Assembly (NCBI GenBank): GCA_946480965.1
Contig: CAMLMI010000174.1
Span: forward strand, 1 to 9,109
From: an uncultured Verrucomicrobiales bacterium
Lineage (GTDB): Bacteria > Verrucomicrobiota > Verrucomicrobiae > Limisphaerales > CANJSG01
Direction of reading: 5' to 3'
Length of the DNA stretch: 9,109 nt
The notes under the pieces were generated by a model. The model had not been told where the DNA came from. It made no database searches and was given only the letters and a program-made list of their open reading frames with translations. This document shows positions 1 through 6,334 of the stretch, piece after piece. The translations under genes and the position numbers were made by a program. Every line of letters begins with the position of its first letter. Within the stretch, counting starts at the first letter, position 1.

Positions 1-301
1 AGAGCACGAGCACGGGGACATCGGGATACAGCGCGTTGAGATCCTTGATCAGCTCAAGGCCGCCCTTGCCCGGCATCGCGAGGTCGGTGACGACGAGGTC
101 GGGCACGCACCTCGTGATCGCGTCCAGCGCCTCGGCTGCGGTGGAGGCCTCGCGGCACACCGTCAGGTCCGGCTGCCCGTGGATGAGGCCGACGAGGCCC
201 GCGCGGAGGAGCGGATGGTCGTCCACCAGCAGGATACGCTTGGCCGGGGCCGGCTTCCGTTCCCCGGCCCGAGGCTGGGGCGCGTCTCTCCATGTGTTCA
301 T
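1..301 (-). CDS. NarL/FixJ-type response regulator, receiver domain (cut by left window edge)
   Basis: The visible 100 residues are a phosphoacceptor (REC) domain. After a 20-residue Pro/Arg-rich leader comes the strand KRILLVDDHPLLRAGL, with acidic residues D27 and D28. The phosphorylation site is D73, in VVTDLAMPGKGGLELI. The DDHPLLRAGL and DLAMPG wording is typical of NarL/FixJ regulators, which carry a LuxR-type DNA-binding domain at the C terminus; that part would lie beyond the left edge and is not seen. The start ATG overlaps the stop of the upstream kinase as ATGA. No Shine-Dalgarno sequence precedes it, so translation is probably coupled to the kinase. Its obvious partner is the adjacent HisKA_3 kinase, because that kinase family normally pairs with NarL-type regulators. 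The output function is inferred, not seen. Confidence 0.9.
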   Translation of the reverse strand, partial: MNTWRDAPQPRAGERKPAPAKRILLVDDHPLLRAGLVGLIHGQPDLTVCREASTAAEALDAITRCVPDLVVTDLAMPGKGGLELIKDLNALYPDVPVLVL

Positions 302-1707
302 GGGAGTTTGGGGAGGGTGCAGGTGACACGGCATCCTTGTCCGGGAGCGGAGACAATTTCAAGCACGGCCCCGATGAGCTCGGCGCGATACCGCATCGCT
401 CGCAGGCCCATGCCGACGGGGGTGGTGCCGTTGTTCGGCGGGACCACGAAGCCGTGGCCGTCGTCCTCCACCTTCAGCACCAGGCTCCGGCCCGGATCGG
501 CGAGGGAGAGGCGCACCGTCTTGGCCCGGCCATGCTTCAGGGCGTTGTTCACGGCCTCCTGGGCGATCCGGTAGAGGTGGGTGGCCTCTTCGGCGTCCGG
601 CACGACCGGCTGCGACTCCGCGACGAAGCGGCAATCGATCCCGGCCAAGGCCGACGTGTCCTTGGCCAGGTTCTCCAGCGCATGGGCGAGGCCGTCGTTT
701 TCCAGCGTCACCGGCGCCAGCCCGTGCGCCACCGCCCGGGTCAGGCGAATGGTCTCCCGCAGCTCCTGGCCGAGCTGCTGGAACGACGCGGTCAGACCGG
801 GGGCCTGCCGCTGTATTTCGGCCTGCAGGGCGTGGGTGAAGAATTCCAGGGCCGTCAGCCGTTGCCCCAATCCGTCGTGCAGGTCCCGGCCGAACCGGCG
901 CTGCTCCCTTTCGCCGATCTCGATGACCTCCTTCTCGAGGCGTTTCCGTTCCGTCACGTCGCGGGTGACGTTGCCGTAGCCGACGGGTCGGCCCGAGGCG
1001 TTCCGGACCACGAAGATCGAACACAAGACGTCGATCGGCTCGCCGGTCCCCAAGTGCGTCCACTGCATCTCTCCTTCCCACAGCCCCCGGATCCGCGCCG
1101 TCGGCAGCACCGTGTCCTCGAAGAACGACCGCCAGCGCGGCGCCACATGGTCGGCGAACCGTTGGCCCCCGCGGCTCCGGTGTTCCTCCAGGCCGATCAT
1201 GCGCCGAGCGCGGCCGTTCATGAACGTGACCCGCCCTTCGAGATCGGCCAGCGCGACGAAGTCGTGGCTGCACTCGATCAGGCGGGCGAGCGCTTCCCGC
1301 TCCGCCTGCACCTCCACCAGCCGCTTCTGATCGGCCAGCCGGTTCAGCGTGCCCCGGACGAGGGCGGGGATGAATCCGAGGAATCCCAGGTCCTTGACCA
1401 GATAGTCGATCGCGCCGCGCTTCATCATCTCCACCGCCATGCGCTCGTCGCCCTGGCCCGTGATGACGATGAAGGGGAGAGGGCGTCCGGCGCGGGCCAG
1501 CTCATCCATCAGTTCGGCGGCGCCGCCGTCCCGCAGTTTGAGGTCGATCAGCACCAGGTCCGCCGAGTGTTTCCCGAGCCACTCGGACGCCTCCGCCTTC
1601 GAGGACACGCACGCGATCTGGCAGCCTTCCTGCCGGAGCGCTTTCTGCAGGAGAAGGGTCAGCCCCTCGTCGTCGTCCACCAGAAGGATGATCGGTTCTG
1701 GTGGCAT
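298..1707 (-). CDS. REC-PAS-HisKA_3-HATPase hybrid sensor histidine kinase
   Basis: This 469-aa protein has no transmembrane segment and should be cytoplasmic. Residues 5-125 are a receiver domain with acidic residues D11-D13, phosphoacceptor D55 (LVLIDLKLRDG), T83 and K105. Residues about 135-255 are a PAS domain ending in the usual DVTERKRLEKE linker. The HisKA_3 dimerisation domain carries H277 in GRDLHDGLGQRL. The ATPase domain has its N box at AVNNALKHG (around 386-393), G1 at DDGHGF (415-420) and G2 at GMGLRA (432-437). This is a NarX/DegS-like kinase with an extra N-terminal receiver, so its activity could be set by another kinase. The gene starts 8 bp after the preceding kinase gene and overlaps the response regulator gene by 4 bp. 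The start at MPPEP was chosen because it directly precedes the first receiver strand. No SD sequence is visible, and the frame stays open upstream only as a shadow of the neighbouring gene. Confidence 0.93.
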   Translation of the reverse strand: MPPEPIILLVDDDEGLTLLLQKALRQEGCQIACVSSKAEASEWLGKHSADLVLIDLKLRDGGAAELMDELARAGRPLPFIVITGQGDERMAVEMMKRGAIDYLVKDLGFLGFIPALVRGTLNRLADQKRLVEVQAEREALARLIECSHDFVALADLEGRVTFMNGRARRMIGLEEHRSRGGQRFADHVAPRWRSFFEDTVLPTARIRGLWEGEMQWTHLGTGEPIDVLCSIFVVRNASGRPVGYGNVTRDVTERKRLEKEVIEIGEREQRRFGRDLHDGLGQRLTALEFFTHALQAEIQRQAPGLTASFQQLGQELRETIRLTRAVAHGLAPVTLENDGLAHALENLAKDTSALAGIDCRFVAESQPVVPDAEEATHLYRIAQEAVNNALKHGRAKTVRLSLADPGRSLVLKVEDDGHGFVVPPNNGTTPVGMGLRAMRYRAELIGAVLEIVSAPGQGCRVTCTLPKLP

Positions 1708-1715
1708 GGGAAGGT

Positions 1716-3017
1716 TCAGACTGCGGGCGAGAACACCGTGAAGGTCGAGCCGACCCCGGGTTCGCTTTCCAGGCGGATCTCGCCGTTGTTCCGTTCGAGG
1801 ATGCGCTGGGTGATCGTCAGCCCCATTCCGTCGCCCTGGGTCTTTTCCGGGTCCAGCCGGTGAAAGATCTCGAAGATCTTGGCGCGGTGCGCCGGGGCCA
1901 CCCCGAGGCCGTTGTCGGCCACGGAATACACGGCGCGGCCGGCCTCGATCCGGCCGCGGATGACGATGACGCAGGGCCGGCCGGGATCGCGGTATTTGAG
2001 CGCGTTGTCGATCAGGTTGGAGAAGACCTGGGCGATCTGCGCGGCGTCTCCCAGGCAGCGCGGCAGCGGATCGATGGTGAGGACCGCCCCCGCCTGCTCG
2101 CTCTGGAAGCGGAGAGCCTGCGCGGCTTCGGCGACCAGGAGGTCCATGTCCAGCGGGCGGATGACCATCTCCACCCTTCCGAGCCGGGAGAAACGCAGCA
2201 GGCCGGACAAGAGCGAGTCCATCTTGGCCGTGCCGGCCTGGATGTAGCGCAGCGCGCGGGGGATGGCCACGGCGAAGGCTTCCTCGACCTTGGCGGCGGG
2301 CACCATGCCGTCCCGGGCCATCGCCAGCACCGCCCGCATGTCCCCGCACACCTCCTCCAGCTCCCGGCGGAAGCCCTCGATGTTCACCAGGGGTGAGCGC
2401 AGGTCGTGGGAAGTGGCGAAGACGATGGCTTCCAGCTCCTTGTTCTTCTCCGCCAGGCCGCTTGTCGCGGTCCGCAGCTCGGCTTCCCGGGCCTTGCGCT
2501 CCGTGATGTCGGTGCGGATGGCGATGAACTGTTCCGGCTTTCCGGACAGGCCGAGCAACGGGCAGATCGTCGTGTCCACCCAGTAGTGGGTGCCGTTCTT
2601 CGCGCGGTTCCTGATCTCGCCGCGCCAGGTGTGGCCTTGCCGGATGGTCGTCCAGAGCTCCCGGAAGAACTCGCGGGGATGGTGGCCGGAGTTGATGATG
2701 CGGTGGTCCTGTCCCAGCAGCTCGGCCCGGGAATACCCGGAGATGCCGCAGAACTTGTCGTTGACGTGGGTGATGCGGCCGGTGGCGTCCGTGACGGCGA
2801 CGATCGAGTGCTCGTCCAAGGCGGCCTTAATGTCCTTCAGCTCCTTCAGGGTGGCCCGGTTCCGTGCGGAGATGTCGTGGGCGAGGCCGGTTTCCGGGGG
2901 GGGGACGGGGTCGCTGTCGTGCCCTCCTTGGAACGGCGCGGGCAGGAGCCGATCAAACATCCGGAGCCGGGCGACCAATTCCGCCCTCGTCAGTTCCGAA
3001 TAGGGGTCCGGGGGCAT
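1716..3017 (-). CDS. PAS-HisKA-HATPase sensor histidine kinase
   Basis: This 433-aa protein is a soluble sensor kinase with no predicted membrane span. The N-terminal 60 residues are variable. A PAS domain follows at about 62-172 (IVAVTDATGRITHVNDKF to IRTDITERKA); its HVNDKFCGISGYSRAELLGQ wording resembles the PAS domains of Aer and phytochrome-like kinases. A coiled linker then leads to the HisKA box with H204 in FATSHDLRSPL. The ATPase domain shows its N box at NLIDNALKY (N338), G1 at DNGLG (368-372) and G2 at GDGMGL (395-400), followed by FTVF at the end. All catalytic motifs are intact. It has no receiver of its own; the next gene encodes a kinase with an N-terminal receiver that could be its target. 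The start at MPPDPYSELT is 31 bp after the araC-like stop. It has no clear SD sequence, and codons further upstream overlap the AraC gene. Confidence 0.92.
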   Translation of the reverse strand: MPPDPYSELTRAELVARLRMFDRLLPAPFQGGHDSDPVPPPETGLAHDISARNRATLKELKDIKAALDEHSIVAVTDATGRITHVNDKFCGISGYSRAELLGQDHRIINSGHHPREFFRELWTTIRQGHTWRGEIRNRAKNGTHYWVDTTICPLLGLSGKPEQFIAIRTDITERKAREAELRTATSGLAEKNKELEAIVFATSHDLRSPLVNIEGFRRELEEVCGDMRAVLAMARDGMVPAAKVEEAFAVAIPRALRYIQAGTAKMDSLLSGLLRFSRLGRVEMVIRPLDMDLLVAEAAQALRFQSEQAGAVLTIDPLPRCLGDAAQIAQVFSNLIDNALKYRDPGRPCVIVIRGRIEAGRAVYSVADNGLGVAPAHRAKIFEIFHRLDPEKTQGDGMGLTITQRILERNNGEIRLESEPGVGSTFTVFSPAV

Positions 3018-3048
3018 GATCGGGGGAGCGTAGTGGCCGGGGAATCCG

Positions 3049-3990
3049 TCAGGCAAGGCCGCCGCCGGGACGGGCAGGCATCGGGGCCTTCCCCTTCGCG
3101 GCGGATGCGGCGGGCCCATGCAGGCGGTCCCGGTAACGGGTCGGCGACTCGCCGACCATGTTCTTGAACACCCGGTTGAAATGCGTCAGCGACTGGAAGC
3201 CGGCCGCGAAGGCGATCTCGCTGACGCGGAGGTTCGGGTTGAGCAGGAGGTCCTTCGATTTCTCCACCCGCACGCGCGAGACATACTCGGTGAAGTTGAG
3301 GCCGGTGGCCTTCTTGAACAGCTTGCAGAAGTGGAAGAGGCTCGTGCTCACGGCCGCCGCCACCCGACCGAGCGAAAGCTCCTCGGAGTGGTGCTCCCGG
3401 ATGAAGTGCTTCGCCTTCGCGATCATCGGCGGTTCCGCGTTGGCCGCCTGAATGGCGAGCTGGTTGCCCTTCGCCGCCAGTTGGTCGGCAAAGATGCCGA
3501 GAAGGCTCTCCACGGAGTCCATCCTGCGCCGCGAGACCACGGGAGTCCGGAAGAACGCTTTCCGGGCCTCCGCGGTGTCCGGCTCCTGGCCCAGCTCCTT
3601 CATCTTGCCCACGGCTTGCCCGAACAGCGCTTCCGTCGGCGGATGCCGCAGCACCTGGCCGGTCTGCAGGAAGCCGATGGTCTTCTCCCCCAGCTTCACC
3701 GGCACGGCCGTCTCGCAGAGGCCATAGGCGCACGTCATCGTCCGGGGGCCGTCCTTGGCGTCCCGCGCGAGGTCCTGCTGCAGCTGCAGACAGGCCGCGC
3801 AGGTGCGGTTCTTCCCGGCCATCAGCGAGCAGAAGGGGGCTTCGTTGCGCTTGCCGTGCAGGGGAAGGCGCCACGTCTCCAGGGGCCGCAGGGCGATCGG
3901 CATCCCGGTCACCTCGCAGAAGGCCCGTTCGTAGTCCTGATACATCGCGGATTTCTCCAGCGTCTCCATCAGATTTCCATCGTTGTTCAT
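3049..3990 (-). CDS. AraC-family transcriptional regulator with PocR-type sensor domain
   Basis: This 313-aa protein joins a ligand-sensing domain to an AraC DNA-binding domain. Residues about 10-175 match the PocR-type sensor pattern: five cysteines fall at C54, C64, C67, C87 and C92, within FCSLMAGKNRTCAACLQLQQ and MTCAYGLCE, followed by GEKTIGFLQTGQVL. Residues about 190-290 are the two helix-turn-helix motifs, the first around LSLGRVAAAVSTSLFHFCKLF and the second at VSEIAFAAGFQSLTHFNRVFK, ending in the family signature GESPTRYR. In PocR of enteric bacteria the domain responds to 1,2-propanediol; the ligand here is unknown. The cysteine cluster could hold a metal or act as a redox switch, which is inference. 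The start is supported by a GGAGG SD at 9-nt spacing. The gene leads an operon with the two-component genes downstream. Confidence 0.94.
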   Translation of the reverse strand: MNNDGNLMETLEKSAMYQDYERAFCEVTGMPIALRPLETWRLPLHGKRNEAPFCSLMAGKNRTCAACLQLQQDLARDAKDGPRTMTCAYGLCETAVPVKLGEKTIGFLQTGQVLRHPPTEALFGQAVGKMKELGQEPDTAEARKAFFRTPVVSRRRMDSVESLLGIFADQLAAKGNQLAIQAANAEPPMIAKAKHFIREHHSEELSLGRVAAAVSTSLFHFCKLFKKATGLNFTEYVSRVRVEKSKDLLLNPNLRVSEIAFAAGFQSLTHFNRVFKNMVGESPTRYRDRLHGPAASAAKGKAPMPARPGGGLA

Positions 3991-3997
3991 TTTCTCG

Positions 3998-4005
3998 TCC
4001 CTCCC
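3998..4005 (-). promoter_or_regulatory. Shine-Dalgarno site of the araC-like gene
   Basis: Read on the minus strand this is GGGAGGGA. Its GGAGG core ends 9 nt before the ATG at 3990. It fixes the start of the PocR-AraC gene and contrasts with the downstream kinase and regulator genes, none of which has a recognisable SD. Confidence 0.8.
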
Positions 4006-4098
4006 GTCTTGGCTCGCATGGCCGCAACTTTAGGAGAGCCCAAGAAGGTGGACAGTGGCGCCGCCGCCGATGCCGACCGCGAGGAACCACCGAGGACG

Positions 4099-4115
4099 CT
4101 AGGGAAAATCCCTAG
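4099..4115. repeat. Perfect 7-bp inverted repeat, candidate operator upstream of the araC-like gene
   Basis: CTAGGGA and TCCCTAG flank an AAA centre, giving a 17-bp dyad in a GC-rich background. Its centre is about 117 bp upstream of the araC-like ATG and about 60 bp beyond the stop of the 94-aa gene, so it sits where an upstream activator site for the signalling operon would be. NarL-type regulators commonly bind short inverted repeats, whereas AraC proteins usually prefer direct repeats. The regulator encoded at the left edge is therefore a reasonable candidate, but this is inference. There is no T-run on either side, so it is unlikely to be a terminator. Confidence 0.5.
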
Positions 4116-4166
4116 GTCCGAATGGGGGAGCCGACGGTGTCGGGGGACGGCGCCCGCGAAAAACGG

Positions 4167-4451
4167 CTACCCCGCGAAGCCGAAACGGAACTTGGTCTCG
4201 TCCGGCTTGAGCCGCAGCGACGCGCAGATGCGCTTGGACGCCAGCGCGCCGGCGGCCGTCTTGACGATCCGGTCGAAGTCTTTCGCCGGCAGGTCCAGCC
4301 CCTCGTGTTTGATGGACTGGATGATCAGCCCCCGATCCAGCAACTCCTCGACAAATTCGTCGCAGGCGACCGGGTCGTCGGTCGAATAATGGCTCGTCTG
4401 CGCGTGTTTCCTGAACGGCGTGGAATATTCGACGGTGTATTTGGGCAGCAT
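4167..4451 (-). CDS. Conserved-looking small protein of unknown function (94 aa)
   Basis: The protein starts MLPKYTVEYSTPFRKHAQT and ends KPDETKFRFGFAG. It is small, soluble and of mixed charge, with no signal peptide, membrane helix or cysteine pair suggesting metal binding (only C30 and C76). The pattern of a short beta start, then the acidic helix DEFVEELLDRG, then the strand IIQSIKHEGLDL, looks like a compact alpha/beta fold. I do not recognise the family. The start is well supported: AAAGGA lies 6 nt before the ATG. It follows the 103-aa gene by 23 bp on the same strand and is probably co-transcribed with it. The downstream 176 bp before the araC-like gene hold an inverted repeat but no convincing terminator. 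That this is a real gene rests on the SD, the operon spacing and protein-like composition. Confidence 0.75.
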   Translation of the reverse strand: MLPKYTVEYSTPFRKHAQTSHYSTDDPVACDEFVEELLDRGLIIQSIKHEGLDLPAKDFDRIVKTAAGALASKRICASLRLKPDETKFRFGFAG

Positions 4452-4457
4452 GGCGGT

Positions 4458-4463
4458 TCCTTT
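4458..4463 (-). promoter_or_regulatory. Shine-Dalgarno site of the 94-aa gene
   Basis: On the minus strand this reads AAAGGA, 6 nt before the ATG at 4451. It selects this methionine over the earlier ones in the same open frame, which overlap the 103-aa gene. Confidence 0.75.
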
Positions 4464-4474
4464 CTCGGTGGGGG

Positions 4475-4786
4475 TCAATGGCACTGGAGGCTGGGCGAGG
4501 AGTCGCGGACCCTGCGGACCCAGTTGTGGAAGATTTCGCGGGCCACTGCGGACGCTTCCTCCATGCTGACGCGCTCCCGGGCCGTTTCCGGCTTCGGAAG
4601 CCAATCCGCTGAAAACCGGCGTTCTTTGGTCACCAGATCGACATTGCGCAGGAACGCCTCCAGGTCCACGGCCAACAAGCCGGCGGACTCGTCGAAGCTC
4701 CCGGTCGCGGAGGCGCACAGCTCGCGTTGGCCTTCGGGCGTCTCCAAGAGGCCGAGGGTCTCGCTCGTTTCAATGACCCGTTTCAT
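4475..4786 (-). CDS. Small protein of unknown function (103 aa)
   Basis: The protein reads MKRVIETSETLGLLETPEGQ at its start and ends NWVRRVRDSSPSLQCH. It is acidic to neutral and appears mostly helical, with the segment DLEAFLRNVDLVTKERRF and a helix around MEEASAVAREIFHNWVRRV. There is no signal peptide or membrane span, and I do not recognise a family. An in-frame TGA lies five codons upstream, so the start is confined to the ATG at 4786 or a CTG at 4792. The strong GGAGGTGA sequence is 15 nt from the ATG but only 9 nt from the CTG, so a CTG start adding two residues is possible. The 94-aa gene follows after 23 bp. The coding call rests on the SD and on the pairing with its neighbour. Confidence 0.68.
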   Translation of the reverse strand: MKRVIETSETLGLLETPEGQRELCASATGSFDESAGLLAVDLEAFLRNVDLVTKERRFSADWLPKPETARERVSMEEASAVAREIFHNWVRRVRDSSPSLQCH

Positions 4787-4798
4787 GTCCAGTCCACT

Positions 4799-4806
4799 TC
4801 ACCTCC
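4799..4806 (-). promoter_or_regulatory. Strong Shine-Dalgarno site before the 103-aa gene
   Basis: On the minus strand this reads GGAGGTGA, a near-perfect anti-16S match. Spacing from its GGAGG core is 15 nt to the ATG at 4786 and 9 nt to an in-frame CTG at 4792. The first spacing is unusually long and the second is ideal, so this site leaves the start codon open. Confidence 0.65.
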
Positions 4807-5084
4807 CTGGCAAAACGGATGCTCGCCCCAATTTGGAAAAGTATCCTCCGATATTGCGGGGATTACGGCCGTGACCTCTTCAGGAAGGAGGGCGAACGCG
4901 GAGTTGGAGAACCTGCCTACCGCAGTCCTCTGCGTCCTTGTTGGCGCAACGCGTTGTAGGCCGGTTCCCCGCGACCGGGCATGGCACAACCTCACGAAGC
5001 CGACGGATATTCCGGATCGGTTCAAAGCCTTCCCATGAATTTCAACGATGCGATTACAGGCGTCTTCTCGAAAGGGACCATGTG

Positions 5085-5132
5085 ACCCGTCTTCCAAGAA
5101 ACGGGGCGGCATTGCCAAGATATAAGACGGGT
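5085..5132. repeat. 9-bp perfect inverted repeat with 30-nt loop, upstream of the PEP-CTERM gene
   Basis: ACCCGTCTT at 5085-5093 pairs perfectly with AAGACGGGT at 5124-5132. GGAC-type bases lie outside both arms: GGAC at 5075-5078 and GTCC at 5135-5138. It lies about 100 bp before the ATG at 5231. No T-run follows on the plus strand, so it is not an intrinsic terminator. It could be a leader-RNA hairpin or a spaced operator pair; the function is unknown. Confidence 0.45.
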
Positions 5133-5230
5133 GTGTCCTAGTGTGAGGCGGCGGGAATGGTTCACAGTCATGGGAAGGAAGAAGCCGCTGTATGGGGCCT
5201 TCCGCGAGATAACCTGTGATCAATAAAAAC

Positions 5231-6334
5231 ATGAAGACCTACAGAAGAACACCGTTCCACTTCACGGCTGCGACCACCGCGCTGATATTCGGCGGCGGTC
5301 TCTCAAGCCTCGCGGCTTTTCCTCCGCCAGTTCCTCCACCGCCGGTTCCCGGGAAGGAATACACGGACTTCCATGACATCAATGCGAGCGGAGCATTGAC
5401 CCCGGGACAGGTCCTGCTCTGGGACGGCTTGGGAGGAGTCGCGAACGGGCCCGTATTGCCTGCGGGCTATGTCACCCCTCCCGGGAGTTTGCCGCAGGAA
5501 ATCGACGCCTTGGCGAACCGCCGGGACTACCTCTTCCACGAAGTATCCTATTTCAACGCGGCCCATCTGCTCATCTCGGTTACCGACGATTCCCATTCGG
5601 CCAACAGCATCTGGTATGAGAGCCCCGATGGAACCACCGGAGTCTGGGCCACCAAGGCGCAGGTGAACAGGAACGGGGTCAACGACCTCGACGCCTTGGA
5701 GATCTGGGGTCCAAACGGAGTCTCCGACTCCGACTTCATTTCGTTGCATACCGATCCCCGGCTATCCACCGATCCCGGTGGACTACACTATTCCATTATA
5801 ACCTCCTCCGAAAAACCGGTGCTATCGAGGGATTCCTTGGCTGCGGCGATTGGCCTCTATTTGGGGGCCGGCACCGTCAACGGCCATGATCTGAACGACA
5901 TCGAGATCGCGACTTTGATCGAGGAGGTCCATTTGGATGCATTGATGTATTATCGCAACGACACGGATGACCGGCCGATCGACGGCGGGCATCCGAACCC
6001 GGTCACGCCCTTGGATTTCGTGGACGACGAGATCCTCTTCAGCATCGAGCCGATCTCCTACCAGACGCCGAACGGAGCGTTGACCCTGTTCGACGGCGGA
6101 GAGATCTGGACCTATCGCCTCGGGGATTCAGCAGGAACCGCCGCGTTCCTCGACCACGGCGGACACCTGTGGGACACCGCGTTTGATGTCAGGGGTGCTT
6201 TCGGCGTGGACAATGAGAACGTGGATGCCTTGGAGGCCGCTCCTCCGGTGCCTGAAGTCAGCCAAATGGCCGCAGCCGGCCTGCTCGGCGCGTTGGCGGG
6301 GCTTCAGATCTGGCGTAAACGCCGGACAGCTTAG
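5231..6334 (+). CDS. Secreted PEP-CTERM sorting-domain protein, function unknown
   Basis: This 367-aa protein has a Sec signal peptide (MKTYRRTP, then a hydrophobic stretch to about GLSSLAA, with cleavage likely after A29). A proline-rich segment FPPPVPPPPVPG follows directly. The C terminus, residues 340-367, has the tripartite exosortase signal: VPEVSQ in place of the usual VPEPS, a hydrophobic helix AAAGLLGALAGLQIW, and a basic tail RKRRTA. Such proteins are exported, cut by an exosortase and often attached to exopolysaccharide. The body of about 300 residues is rich in Asp, Gly and aromatics (for example GHDLNDIEIATLIEE) and matches no enzyme I recognise. The ATG at 5231 was chosen because it begins a normal signal peptide; a GTG at 5216 would add five residues. 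Neither has a clear SD. The gene is monocistronic, with a strong terminator 27 bp after its stop. Confidence 0.9.
   Translation: MKTYRRTPFHFTAATTALIFGGGLSSLAAFPPPVPPPPVPGKEYTDFHDINASGALTPGQVLLWDGLGGVANGPVLPAGYVTPPGSLPQEIDALANRRDYLFHEVSYFNAAHLLISVTDDSHSANSIWYESPDGTTGVWATKAQVNRNGVNDLDALEIWGPNGVSDSDFISLHTDPRLSTDPGGLHYSIITSSEKPVLSRDSLAAAIGLYLGAGTVNGHDLNDIEIATLIEEVHLDALMYYRNDTDDRPIDGGHPNPVTPLDFVDDEILFSIEPISYQTPNGALTLFDGGEIWTYRLGDSAGTAAFLDHGGHLWDTAFDVRGAFGVDNENVDALEAAPPVPEVSQMAAAGLLGALAGLQIWRKRRTA

Larger units (their letters stand above)
4787..5230. other. Divergent intergenic region without convincing genes
   Basis: This 444-bp stretch separates the minus-strand small-gene pair from the plus-strand PEP-CTERM gene, so it should carry both promoters. 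Open frames across it translate to low-complexity, non-protein-like sequence. I see the SD of the 103-aa gene at the left end, a 10-bp palindrome CAACGCGTTG at 4947-4956, and a 9-bp inverted repeat at 5085-5132. I could not find a -35/-10 pair that I trust. Confidence 0.6.

Noticed and set aside
292..1863. Plus-strand open frame of 523 codons opposite the REC-PAS-HisKA_3 kinase
   Set aside because: Its translation is rich in His, Arg, Pro and Gly with no domain pattern, while the minus strand encodes a kinase with every expected motif. It is a GC-rich antisense shadow.
4117..4166. Possible terminator after the 94-aa gene (CCGAC-ACC-GTCGG)
   Set aside because: The stem is only 5 bp and is not followed by a T-run on the minus strand.
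3118..4389. Plus-strand open frame of 423 codons opposite the araC-like gene
   Set aside because: It spans a real gene, an intergenic region and part of the 94-aa gene, and has no recognisable protein pattern or SD site.
4947..4956. CAACGCGTTG palindrome
   Set aside because: At 10 bp with a CG-rich centre it can occur by chance in GC-rich DNA, and it has no promoter elements or second copy nearby.
4783..5232. Minus-strand frame of 149 codons whose stop overlaps the 103-aa gene start as ATGA
   Set aside because: The overlap is tempting, but the translation has no helical or strand pattern or family features, no SD is visible, and it covers the likely promoter region of the divergent gene.
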